From contig JAOPVM010000105.1 of the NCBI GenBank assembly GCA_025966215.1, positions 1-6,357 of the forward strand: 6,357 nt of DNA. The letters run 5' to 3'. Shown piece after piece: positions 1 through 6,357 of the stretch. Within the stretch, counting starts at the first letter, position 1; each line of letters opens with the position of its first letter. The notes under the pieces are model-generated. The model did no database searches. It worked only from the letters and a program-made list of their open reading frames with translations, and had not been told where the DNA came from. Position numbers and translations under genes: made by a program. Source of the DNA: Klenkia sp. GTDB lineage: Bacteria; Actinomycetota; Actinomycetes; Mycobacteriales; Geodermatophilaceae.

Positions 1-693
<693 letters not shown>

Positions 694-700
694 GCCGTCC

Positions 701-712
701 ACGGTAGAGACT
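701..712. promoter_or_regulatory. Candidate overlapping bidirectional -10 region between the SDR and amidohydrolase genes
   Basis: On the minus strand, TACCGT (706 down to 701) fits the actinobacterial -10 consensus TANNNT and lies 7 bases before the SDR ATG. On the plus strand, TAGAGACT (705-712) contains a weaker -10, either TAGAGA with an 8-base gap or GAGACT with a 6-base gap to the GTG at 719. The two elements share the TA at 705-706. No good -35 is seen on either side, so this is a suggestion from spacing and not a demonstrated promoter. Confidence 0.4.
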
Positions 713-718
713 GCGCGG

Positions 719-1825
719 GTGGACCTCACCGGGCTCGAGCTGATCGACCACCACTGCCACGGCCTGGTGCGCCGTGACCTCGACCGCCCCGAGTTCGAGG
801 CGATGCTCACCGAGGCCAGCGCACCGAGCGCGCTGGGCGGGTCGCTGATGGACTCCCAGATCGGGTTCGCGCTGCGTCGCTGGTGCCCGCCGATGCTGGA
901 CCTCGAGCCGCACACCGACACCGACACCTACCTGGCGCGCCGGGCCGAGCTCGGCGCCGACGAGGTCAACCGCCGGCTGATGGCCGCGGTCGGCACGCAG
1001 ACCTTCCTGGTCGACACCGGCTACCTGCCCGAGCCCCTCACCTCCCCGGCGGAGCTGGCCGCGCTCACCGGGGGCACCGGCCACGAGATCGTCCGGCTGG
1101 AGGCGCTGGCCGAGGAGTGCCTGGCCGACGACTGCGGCGCGAACGGGTTCGCCGCGTCCTTCCGCACCCGGCTGGCCGCGCGCGCCGAGACCGCCGTCGG
1201 CTGCAAGTCGATCGCCGCCTACCGGGTGGGCCTGGCACTGGACGGCGCCCGGCCCACCGACCTCGAGGTCTCCCAGGCCGCCGACCACCTGCTGCGCAGC
1301 CGCGGCCCGCTGCGCATCGCCGACCCGGTGCTGCACCGGTTCCTGGTGTGGTCGGGCATCGACGCGGGGCTGCCGGTGCAGTTCCACGTCGGCTACGGCG
1401 ACGCCGACGTCGACCTGCACCGTTGCGACCCGCTGCTGCTCACCGACCTGCTGCGGGCCACCGAGTCCGCCGGGGTGCCGGTGCTGCTGCTGCACAACTA
1501 CCCGTTCCACCGCAACGCCGGCTTCCTGGCCCAGGTGTTCGGCCACGTCTTCGTCGACGTCGGGCTGGCCACGCACAACCTGGGTGCGCGCTCGGCCGCG
1601 CTGCAGGCCGAGCTGCTGGAGCTGGCCCCGTTCGGGAAGGTGCTGTTCTCCTCCGACGCCTTCGGCCTGGCCGAGCTGTACGTGCTCGGCACGCTGCTGT
1701 TCCGCCGCAACCTGGGGTCCTACCTGGGGGACGGCGTCGCGGACGGCGCGTGGACGGCGGACGACGCCGAGCGCGTGGCCGAGATGATCGGCTCGGAGAA
1801 CGCCCGGCGGGCCTACCGGCTCTGA
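719..1825 (+). CDS. Amidohydrolase-family metalloenzyme, FluG N-domain-like (Amidohydro_2)
   Basis: Metal-dependent hydrolase with the TIM-barrel amidohydrolase fold; cytosolic, substrate unknown. From the GTG at 719 it is 368 residues. Likely metal and active-site positions: HHCHG near the N-terminus (H12, H14), K163 in GCKSIAAYRVGL, H223 in QFHVGYGD, H259 and H264 in LLHNYPFHR, and D313 in LFSSDAF. The order FHVGYGD - LLHNYPFHR - VFVDVG - LAPFGKVLFSSDAF - ELYVLGTLLFRR matches the N-terminal domain of fungal/plant FluG and nodulin-6-like proteins. No glutamine synthetase domain is attached. Start choice: the in-frame ATG at 692 (9 residues longer) would overlap the SDR start codon, and its extra codons include GTA and ACT, unusual here; a -10-like element sits 6 bases before 719. 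Both starts keep the metal site. It ends one base before the stop of the convergent FRG gene. Confidence 0.88.
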   Translation: MDLTGLELIDHHCHGLVRRDLDRPEFEAMLTEASAPSALGGSLMDSQIGFALRRWCPPMLDLEPHTDTDTYLARRAELGADEVNRRLMAAVGTQTFLVDTGYLPEPLTSPAELAALTGGTGHEIVRLEALAEECLADDCGANGFAASFRTRLAARAETAVGCKSIAAYRVGLALDGARPTDLEVSQAADHLLRSRGPLRIADPVLHRFLVWSGIDAGLPVQFHVGYGDADVDLHRCDPLLLTDLLRATESAGVPVLLLHNYPFHRNAGFLAQVFGHVFVDVGLATHNLGARSAALQAELLELAPFGKVLFSSDAFGLAELYVLGTLLFRRNLGSYLGDGVADGAWTADDAERVAEMIGSENARRAYRL

Positions 1826-1837
1826 CCTAAGAGCCGG
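1816..1837. terminator. Bidirectional hairpin terminator spanning two convergent stop codons
   Basis: A perfect 8-bp inverted repeat, CCGGCTCT (1816-1823) and AGAGCCGG (1830-1837), surrounds a 6-base loop. The loop region contains the last two bases of the amidohydrolase TGA (1823-1825) and the FRG stop (TAG, 1829 down to 1827). The arms are GC-rich and neither strand has a U-tract afterwards, as is common in high-GC actinobacteria. Its position between two tail-to-tail genes suggests it ends transcription from both sides. Confidence 0.6.
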
Positions 1838-2780
1838 CCTCGGTGTCGTCGTGGGCCGAGACCACGTCGGGGAGCGGGTGGAGCTGGACGTGGTCCCCGC
1901 GGTAGGCGTCCCGGAACCCGTCCACGTCGGGGTACAGGACGGCGCGGGTGCGGTTGAGGGCTGTCAGGTGGTTCCGGATGGTGCCCTTCAGCCGCGCCGG
2001 GATCACCAGGGCGACGAAAGGCAGCCTCGCTGGTCGCCCGGCTCGGCGGTTGCCCTCACTGAACAGGGCACCGAGCTTGTCCTTGCCGGGCGGAGACCCC
2101 AGCTGCAACGGGAGCCCGTCGATGCCTCCGGCCATGGCGGTTGTGGGCACGGCGCCCGACAGGAAGAGGCCCTCCTGCGCCTGCATGCGGGGGTCGGGCA
2201 CGGTCGGTCGCACGAGAAACGGTTCAGAACGCGCTGCGGACCGTCGGAGAGCGCGGCGCAGCGTCCAGGCGTGCGGGTCGGACTGCAGGCCGTAGGTCTG
2301 CCTCTGGTGCGGATCGATGGTGTCGTGGGTCGGGAGAGCTGTGACGTCGAACGCGAAGACGACCCCCGCTTGGTCCTCCCCGCTCTCGCAGGCGAACCAC
2401 AACGCGGTCATCGGGTTGTACGTGACGTCGAGCAACCGGGTGGGGAGCCCGTGGTGCTGGAGGTGGGCCAGGAGGTAGAGGTCAGACGCAAGAGGGCCCA
2501 TCTCCACGGCCAGCCCCCACTCCCGGGCCTCCCGCAGCATCGCGACCTCGTGCTGGCGCACCAGCTGCTCGTTCGGCAGCGGCTCGCCCTCCGCGACGAT
2601 CAGCTCCCGCAGCAGGGAGGAGCGCAGCCGGAACGCGCTAATCGTGCAGCCCCGCCACACGTACCGCCGGTTCGCCGACAGCGACACGATCCGGGTGATC
2701 GCCCGGAACGCCTCGTCCTGGGAGTCCACCCGGTGGCCCCACCCGCTGCGGACCCACCCGGGGTCTGCCTGCTCCGCCAC
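1827..2780 (-). CDS. FRG domain-containing protein
   Basis: Protein of the FRG family (named for a conserved F-R-G motif), whose biochemical role is not settled. From the GTG at 2780 it has 317 residues. Visible family marks: YVWRG (W-R-G variant, about residues 40-44), a leucine-rich RLRSSLLREL after it, the signature HLQHHGLPTRLLDVTYNPM (106-124) followed by TALWFA (125-130), VVFAFDV, and DPRMQAQEGLFLSG with the core MQAQEGLFL at 199-207, which corresponds to the usual R-x-x-x-Q-x-G-x-F segment. No signal peptide or membrane span. A TTG at 2810 would add 10 residues and a GTG at 2729 would remove 17; 2780 has a CAGACT -10-like element 6 bases upstream and keeps the tryptophans before the domain. 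Base composition is less GC-rich than the neighbours (for example 39/60 in 2281-2340 against 50/60 in 3001-3060) and codons such as CGA, CCA, CCT and AGT are tolerated, which suggests acquisition. It stands alone between genes of the opposite strand. Confidence 0.85.
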   Translation of the reverse strand: MAEQADPGWVRSGWGHRVDSQDEAFRAITRIVSLSANRRYVWRGCTISAFRLRSSLLRELIVAEGEPLPNEQLVRQHEVAMLREAREWGLAVEMGPLASDLYLLAHLQHHGLPTRLLDVTYNPMTALWFACESGEDQAGVVFAFDVTALPTHDTIDPHQRQTYGLQSDPHAWTLRRALRRSAARSEPFLVRPTVPDPRMQAQEGLFLSGAVPTTAMAGGIDGLPLQLGSPPGKDKLGALFSEGNRRAGRPARLPFVALVIPARLKGTIRNHLTALNRTRAVLYPDVDGFRDAYRGDHVQLHPLPDVVSAHDDTEAGS

Positions 2781-2816
2781 GGGCCGAGTCTGCCCGTCAC
2801 GTCCCGGCAACGCCTG

Positions 2817-2834
2817 CCCGGCACCATGGCCGGG
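2817..2834. promoter_or_regulatory. Candidate promoter/operator at the M20 gene start
   Basis: CACCAT (2822-2827) has the key A and T of a -10 element and is followed by 6 bases and the GTG start at 2834. The same interval is framed by a perfect 6-bp inverted repeat, CCCGGC (2817-2822) and GCCGGG (2829-2834), with a 6-base centre. This could be an operator over the start site, or just chance in GC-rich DNA; no -35 is clear. It lies in the short divergent gap shared with the FRG gene. Confidence 0.25.
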
Positions 2835-4063
2835 TGAGCACCCCCGTCGGCGACCCCGATCCCGCCCTGGCCGCCTGGAACGACCGGCTGCGCGCCGCCG
2901 TCGCCGAGGAGCTGCCGGCCGCGGTCGAGCTGCGGTGGGCCCTGCACGCCGACCCGCGCCGTTCCGGCGACGAGGCCGACACCACCGCCGCCGTCGTCGC
3001 CGCGCTCGGCGCGGGGGAGGGTCGGCAGGTCGCCGGCACCGGCCGGCTGGTCCGGATCGGCACCGGTACCGGGCCGACCGTGGCGCTGCGCGCCGAGCTC
3101 GACGGGCTGGTGGTCACCGAGACCACCGGGTCGCCGTGGGCGGCCACCGGCCCGGTCATGCACGCCTGTGGGCACGACGCGCACCTCGCCGGTCTGGTCG
3201 CCGTCTGCCGCGCGGTCGCCCGGGTCGGTGGCCCGGCCCCGCTGCTCGCCCTGCTGCAGCCGCGGGAGGAGGGTGCGCCGTCCGGGGCCCGGGACGTCGT
3301 GGAGTCCGGCCTGCTGGCGCAGGAACAGGTGGTCGCCGTCGTCGCCGCGCACGTGCAGCCCCAGCTCGCCGCCGGCGTGGTCAACGCGACCCCCGGCCCG
3401 GTCAACGCCGCCACCGACGAGTTCACGATCACCGTCACCGGGCACGGCGGGCACGGCGGCTACCCGCACACCACCGCCGACCCGGTGCTCGCCCTGGCCT
3501 CCGTGGTCGTGGCGCTGCAGCAGCTGGTCAGCCGCCGGGTCGACCCCACCGTGGGCGCGGTGCTGGCGGTCACCCAGCTGGACGCCGGCAGCAGCTTCAA
3601 CGTCGTCCCGGACACCGCCCGGGCCCGCGGTGGCCTGCGGGTGATGCGGGAGACCGACCGGACGATGCTGCTGCAGGCGCTGACCGAGGTCGCCGAGCAC
3701 ACCGCCGCCGCGCACGGGTGCACCGCCGTCGTGCACAGCGAGAGCAACGAGCCGGTGCTGGCCAACGACCCCGAGCTGGCCCGGGCCACGCTGCCCTGGC
3801 TGGCCCGCGCCGGGGTCGAGGTGGACGACTCCTGGCGGTCCTTCGGCGCCGACGACTTCAGCCACTACTGCGCCGAGGCCCGCGGGCTGATGCTCTTCCT
3901 GGGTGTCGACGGCGGTGCGCCGGACGCCGCCGGCCGTCGTCCGGGCCTGCACTCGCCGCGGTTCCTGCCCGGGGAGGACACCGTGGCCCGGGTCGCCGAG
4001 GCGCTGCTGGCCGGGTACCTGGCCGGGGCCGGGCTGCTCGGCCCGGTCGAGCCACCCGCGTGA
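2834..4063 (+). CDS. M20D-family metallo-amidohydrolase/peptidase (hippurate hydrolase / N-acyl-amino acid hydrolase type)
   Basis: Cytosolic binuclear-metal hydrolase expected to cleave the amide bond of N-acyl or N-aryl amino acids; the exact substrate is not readable. It has 409 residues from the GTG at 2834, normal for the family (about 380-440). Signature positions: RAELDGL (D90), HACGHDAH at 110-117 giving metal ligands C112 and H114, QPREEG with E145/E146 as general base and ligand, H173 in AAHVQPQL, the lid/dimerisation-domain motif TGHGGHGGYPHTTADPV (H204, H207), SFNVVPDTARARGGLR, FGADDFSHY, and C-terminal ligand H373 in LHSPRFLPGEDT. All expected ligands are present, so it should be active. 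The family's usual KGGHAA is GHGGHGG here. No Shine-Dalgarno; a CACCAT -10-like element 6 bases upstream suggests a leaderless start. It is divergent from the FRG gene; the next gene begins 23 bases after its stop with its own -10. Confidence 0.92.
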   Translation: MSTPVGDPDPALAAWNDRLRAAVAEELPAAVELRWALHADPRRSGDEADTTAAVVAALGAGEGRQVAGTGRLVRIGTGTGPTVALRAELDGLVVTETTGSPWAATGPVMHACGHDAHLAGLVAVCRAVARVGGPAPLLALLQPREEGAPSGARDVVESGLLAQEQVVAVVAAHVQPQLAAGVVNATPGPVNAATDEFTITVTGHGGHGGYPHTTADPVLALASVVVALQQLVSRRVDPTVGAVLAVTQLDAGSSFNVVPDTARARGGLRVMRETDRTMLLQALTEVAEHTAAAHGCTAVVHSESNEPVLANDPELARATLPWLARAGVEVDDSWRSFGADDFSHYCAEARGLMLFLGVDGGAPDAAGRRPGLHSPRFLPGEDTVARVAEALLAGYLAGAGLLGPVEPPA

Positions 4064-4074
4064 GGGTCGCCGCC

Positions 4075-4080
4075 TAGCCT
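4075..4080 (+). promoter_or_regulatory. Predicted -10 element for the YibE/F-methyltransferase operon (leaderless)
   Basis: TAGCCT fits TANNNT exactly and is followed by 6 bases and the GTG at 4087, the spacing expected when transcription starts on the start codon itself. It lies in the 23-base gap after the M20 stop. A 5-bp inverted repeat, GGGTC (4064-4068) and GACCC (4081-4085), flanks it. No strong -35 is seen. Confidence 0.5.
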
Positions 4081-4086
4081 GACCCG

Positions 4087-5343
4087 GTGCCGGCCCACCC
4101 CCACTCCCACGGCCCCGCCGACGACGACCCGCCGTCCCCGCAGGTGCTGGCCCGTCGCCGTCGGGCCACCTGGCTGATGCTGCTGGTTCTGGTGCCGGTC
4201 GCGCTGGCCACGGTCGTCGGCCTCATCGCGCTGTGGCCCTCGGGCGAGGACACCCGCGCCGGGCAGACCGCCCAGCAGTACCTGCCCAACGGGAGCACGT
4301 CGCTGGCCGACGCCCGGGTGGTGTCGCTGCAGACCTACGACTGCTCCACCGGCGCGGTCGAGGGGCAGACGCTCACCTGCGCCACCGCGGTGGTCGAGGT
4401 GGTGGAGGGCGAGGGCACCGGCGAGTACGTCTCGATCGAGCTGTCGGCCGAGGTGGTCGCCTACGGCGTCGAGGAGGGCGAGACGATCGTCGTCTCGCGG
4501 TCCGCGGACGGCGGAGACGGTCAGCCGAGCTACGCCTTCACCGACTTCGCCCGCGGCGCACCGATCATCACCCTGGCCCTGGGCTTCGTGCTGGTGGTGG
4601 CCGCGGTCGCCCGGCTGCGCGGCATCGCCGCGCTCGTCGGGCTGGCGTTCTCCTTCTTCGTGCTGCTCACGTTCGTGCTGCCCGGGATCCTCGGCGAGTC
4701 CTCCCCGACCCTGGTCACCCTGGTCGGCAGCTCGGCGATCATGTTCGTCGTCCTCTACCTGGCGCACGGCTTCAGCGCCCGGACGACGACCGCGCTGATC
4801 GGCACGCTGTTCGGGCTGACCCTGGTGGCGGTGATGGGCGCGCTGGCGGTGTCGGCGGCCAAGCTGACCGGCCTGTCCAGCGAGGAGACCGTGCAGCTGT
4901 CCACCTTCGACCCGACGCTGGACTTCTCCGGGCTGGTGCTGGCCGGGATCACCGTGGCCGGGCTCGGCGTGCTCAACGACGTCACGATCACCCAGGCCTC
5001 GGCGATCTGGCAGCTGCACGAGGTCGACCCGGCGCTCACCTGGGCCCAGCTGTTCGCCCGCGGGATGAGCGTGGGCCGGGACCACATCGCCTCCACGATC
5101 TACACGATCGTGTTCGCCTACGCCGGGGCCGCGCTGCCGCTGCTGCTGCTCTTCGAGATCTACGACCGTCCGCTGTGGGACGTCGTCACCGGAACCGAGG
5201 TCGGTGAGGAGGTCATCCGGACCCTGGTCGGGGCGATCGCGCTGGTGCTGGCCGTCCCGGTGACGACGGCGGTCGGCGCGTTCTTCGCCAAGGCCGCCGG
5301 CGACCGGCCGGCCCCCGCGCTGCTCACCCGGTTCGCCCGGTGA
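4087..5343 (+). CDS. YibE/F family multi-pass membrane protein
   Basis: Integral membrane protein of the YibE/F family, whose transport or other function is not established. It has 418 residues from the GTG at 4087, a start chosen because of TAGCCT six bases upstream. A short histidine-bearing cytoplasmic tail (HPHSHG at 4-9) precedes TM1 (about 29-50). An extracytoplasmic domain (about 52-155) holds two cysteines, C86 and C98, which could form a disulfide. Seven further hydrophobic segments lie at roughly 158-175, 180-202, 207-227, 234-257, 280-296, 334-357 and 376-400. Family marks are GVLNDVTITQASAIWQL (N297, D298, where many members have D-D) and GRDHIASTIYTIVFAYAGAA. The GTGA overlap at 5340-5343 ties it to the downstream methyltransferase gene, implying cotranscription and coupled translation. 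The family is confident; the role is unknown. Confidence 0.92.
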   Translation: MPAHPHSHGPADDDPPSPQVLARRRRATWLMLLVLVPVALATVVGLIALWPSGEDTRAGQTAQQYLPNGSTSLADARVVSLQTYDCSTGAVEGQTLTCATAVVEVVEGEGTGEYVSIELSAEVVAYGVEEGETIVVSRSADGGDGQPSYAFTDFARGAPIITLALGFVLVVAAVARLRGIAALVGLAFSFFVLLTFVLPGILGESSPTLVTLVGSSAIMFVVLYLAHGFSARTTTALIGTLFGLTLVAVMGALAVSAAKLTGLSSEETVQLSTFDPTLDFSGLVLAGITVAGLGVLNDVTITQASAIWQLHEVDPALTWAQLFARGMSVGRDHIASTIYTIVFAYAGAALPLLLLFEIYDRPLWDVVTGTEVGEEVIRTLVGAIALVLAVPVTTAVGAFFAKAAGDRPAPALLTRFAR

Positions 5344-5972
5344 CCCGCGCGCAGGAGCTGCTGGCCCTGGCGGTCGCGGCACCGGGCTTCATGCCCGCCG
5401 ACGAGGGGCGGGCGCTGTACGAGGCGGCCCGGTCGGTCGCGGTGCCCGGCCCGTTCCTGGAGATCGGCAGCTGGATGGGCAAGTCCGCCCTGTACCTGGC
5501 CGCGGCGGCCGTGCAGACCGGCCGGCAGGTGGTCACCGTCGACCACCACCGCGGCTCCGAGGAGCACCAGCCCGGCTGGGAGTACCACCAGCCCGAGCTG
5601 GTCGACCCGGCCGTCGGGCAGCTGGACACCCTGCCGTCCTTCCGGCGCACGGTGCACCCGGCCGAGGACGTGGTCGTCGCTGTGGTCACCCGGTCGGAGA
5701 CCCTCGCCCCGCTGTGGTCGACCCCGCTCGCCCTGCTGTTCCTGGACGGCAGCCACACCGAGGAGTCCGCGCGGCGCGACCAGGACGCCTGGGTCGCCAA
5801 GCTCACCGTCGGCGGCACGCTCGCGGTGCACGACGTCTTCCCGGACCCCGCCGACGGCGGCCAGGCCCCCTTCGGCGTCTACACCCGGGTGCTCGCGTCG
5901 GGGGACTTCACCGAGCTGCCCGGCACCGGTTCGCTGCGGGTCCTGCGCCGGATCTCTGCCGCCGACCGATGA
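5340..5972 (+). CDS. Class I SAM-dependent methyltransferase (Methyltransf_24-like)
   Basis: Soluble 210-residue protein with the Rossmann-like class I methyltransferase fold; methyl acceptor unknown. Motif I is FLEIGSWMGKS at 39-49 (SAM-binding glycines, with acidic E41), motif II is VVTVDHHRG with D68 at the end of strand 2, then LLFLDGSHTEESARRDQDAW with D136 and H139, and GGTLAVHDVF with H164-D165. The DGSHxxExxxxDxxxW and GGxLxxHDxF pattern is typical of the Methyltransf_24 / class I SAM group, which includes sugar and small-molecule O-methyltransferases that may need a metal at the D/H positions. The GTG start overlaps the YibE/F TGA by 4 bases (GTGA) and has no Shine-Dalgarno of its own, so translation probably depends on reinitiation. 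Nothing in the window names the substrate. An ATG at 5969 overlaps its stop but opens only an unconvincing 75-codon frame. Confidence 0.87.
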   Translation: MTRAQELLALAVAAPGFMPADEGRALYEAARSVAVPGPFLEIGSWMGKSALYLAAAAVQTGRQVVTVDHHRGSEEHQPGWEYHQPELVDPAVGQLDTLPSFRRTVHPAEDVVVAVVTRSETLAPLWSTPLALLFLDGSHTEESARRDQDAWVAKLTVGGTLAVHDVFPDPADGGQAPFGVYTRVLASGDFTELPGTGSLRVLRRISAADR

Positions 5973-6040
5973 CCGTGGCCGCCGAGCTGCTCGGGCCGGT
6001 CGTCGTCCGGGTGGACGGCGTCCCGGCCGACCTCGGTGCC

Positions 6041-6188
6041 CGGGCGCAGCAGGGTGGAGCGCACCCGGACGGCAGGGGTCGTGCCCGCGCTGTGGGGGCA
6101 CAGCACGCCGAGCACCGTGCCGGCCCGGGACGGTGCGGCCCTCGATGGTGTGCGTCGTGGCGCTCACCGTCGGCTCCGCCCCTGACAT
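6041..6188 (-). pseudogene. Decayed N-terminal fragment of a DrrA-like ABC transporter ATP-binding protein
   Basis: In the frame through 6115, the minus strand reads GTVLGVLCPHSAGTTPAVR followed by VRSTLLRP (6121 down to 6041). This closely follows the familiar Walker A segment of drug-export ABC ATPases, GTVLGVLGPNGAGKTTAVR then VLSTLLRP (consensus recalled, not searched). The P-loop is ruined: GPNGAGKTT has become CPHSAGTTP, losing the ATP-binding lysine. A plausible N-terminus, VSATTHTIEG (GTG at 6167; in-frame ATG at 6188), lies in another frame, so there is a frameshift between about 6120 and 6155. The ~20-25 residues normally between these parts are missing. No Walker B or signature motif follows: after TLLRP the frame degenerates (GTEVGRDAVHPDDDRPEQLG) and meets the end of the methyltransferase gene. 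Non-functional relic of a multidrug/antibiotic exporter gene; moderately sure. Confidence 0.6.
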
Positions 6189-6210
6189 CCCGGTGACGGC
6201 GTCTCACGGG
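6189..6210 (-). terminator. Possible hairpin just after the HNH gene
   Basis: CCC-G-GTGA (6189-6196) can pair with TCAC-GGG (6204-6210) as a 7-bp stem with one bulged G and a 7-base loop. It starts one base past the minus-strand HNH stop, the right place for a terminator, but there is no U-tract and a bulge weakens it. Confidence 0.3.
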
Positions 6211-6211
6211 G

Positions 6212-6357
6212 TCAGCTGAGCAGGCGCTCGAGGACGATCTCGGTGCCGTCGGGTCGGAACGTGCTCCACCGCTTGCCTGGTGGTGCCGAGTCGTCGCGTT
6301 GGACCCGGAACCCGTGATGGACCTTGGTGTGGTGGCGTTCGCAGAGCAGCGCCGAGT
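6212..6357 (-). CDS. HNH endonuclease-like protein (DUF222/13E12 type), C-terminal 47 residues only
   Basis: An open frame enters from the right edge on the minus strand (first complete codon 6355-6353) and stops with TGA at 6214-6212. It reads ALLCERHHTKVHHGFRV near the edge, then GKRWSTFRPDGTEIVLERLL. The C-x-x-H-H-x-x-V-H-x-G pattern is the end of an HNH zinc-binding nuclease motif, and the following W-x-x-F-R-P-D-G-T-E tail is what actinobacterial DUF222/HNH (13E12 repeat) proteins show. These are multi-copy, often mobile-looking genes of unproved role. Whether the outside part is intact cannot be told here. Its stop lies 23 bases upstream of the ABC-ATPase relic on the same strand. Confidence 0.72.
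   Translation of the reverse strand, partial: SALLCERHHTKVHHGFRVQRDDSAPPGKRWSTFRPDGTEIVLERLLS

Noticed and set aside
911..930. Short ACCGAC repeat in the amidohydrolase gene
   Set aside because: Simply encodes Thr-Asp-Thr-Asp-Thr within an intact reading frame; too short to be a meaningful repeat.
1851..2837. Plus-strand 328-codon frame opposite the FRG gene
   Set aside because: The minus strand has the FRG signature motifs; the plus frame is motif-free.
2600..3952. Minus-strand open frame of 450 codons antisense to the M20 gene
   Set aside because: Low-complexity G/R/P/H-rich translation with no recognisable motif, fully opposite a gene with all M20D ligands; a by-product of GC-rich codon bias.
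3865..5382. Minus-strand open frame of 505 codons antisense to YibE/F
   Set aside because: Composition is R/G/Q/D/H repetitive without a domain, while the plus strand encodes a clear YibE/F protein.
5982..5994. CCGAG-CTG-CTCGG hairpin after the methyltransferase gene
   Set aside because: A 5-bp stem with a 3-base loop and no U-tract is expected often by chance at this GC content.
5160..6188. Minus-strand open frame of 342 codons across the methyltransferase
   Set aside because: Only its first ~20 codons may be the relic ABC gene's N-terminus; the rest is antisense to the methyltransferase and shows no domain.
5969..6196. Plus-strand ATG overlapping the methyltransferase stop (ATGA), 75 codons
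   Set aside because: The overlap looks operon-like, but after about 25 residues the translation becomes A/G/R/H/C/W-rich, and the opposite strand carries recognisable ABC-ATPase remnants.

Overview
The window is very GC-rich, with G or C at nearly every third codon position, frequent GTG starts and almost no intergenic space. This points to a high-GC actinobacterium. The gene families present (an RDH-like short-chain dehydrogenase, YibE/F, an HNH protein of the DUF222 type) would fit a Geodermatophilaceae-like genome, but that placement is inference.

Layout from left to right. A short-chain dehydrogenase runs off the left edge on the minus strand. It is divergent from a plus-strand FluG-like metal-dependent amidohydrolase. 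That gene ends tail to tail with a minus-strand FRG-domain gene, and a hairpin covers both stop codons. The FRG gene is divergent from a plus-strand M20D metallo-aminoacylase/amidohydrolase. Next, on the plus strand, come a YibE/F multi-pass membrane protein and a class I SAM methyltransferase whose GTG start overlaps the YibE/F stop by 4 bases, so these two are probably one operon. The last ~380 bases hold a minus-strand decayed fragment that resembles the Walker A region of a DrrA-type ABC ATPase, and the C-terminal end of an HNH endonuclease-like gene that enters from the right edge.

The genes do not form one obvious pathway. Two metallohydrolases, an oxidoreductase and a membrane protein/methyltransferase pair look like ordinary chromosomal metabolism. 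The FRG gene is an accessory-looking insertion with more relaxed base composition, and the right end is a site of gene decay.

Several starts have no Shine-Dalgarno sequence. Instead they have a -10-like element (TAGCCT, TACCGT or weaker A-N3-T forms) 6 to 7 bases before the start codon, suggesting leaderless transcripts. I do not see a new multi-gene system. The points most worth checking are the ABC-ATPase relic, the isolated FRG gene, the shared hairpin terminator and the compact bidirectional promoter.
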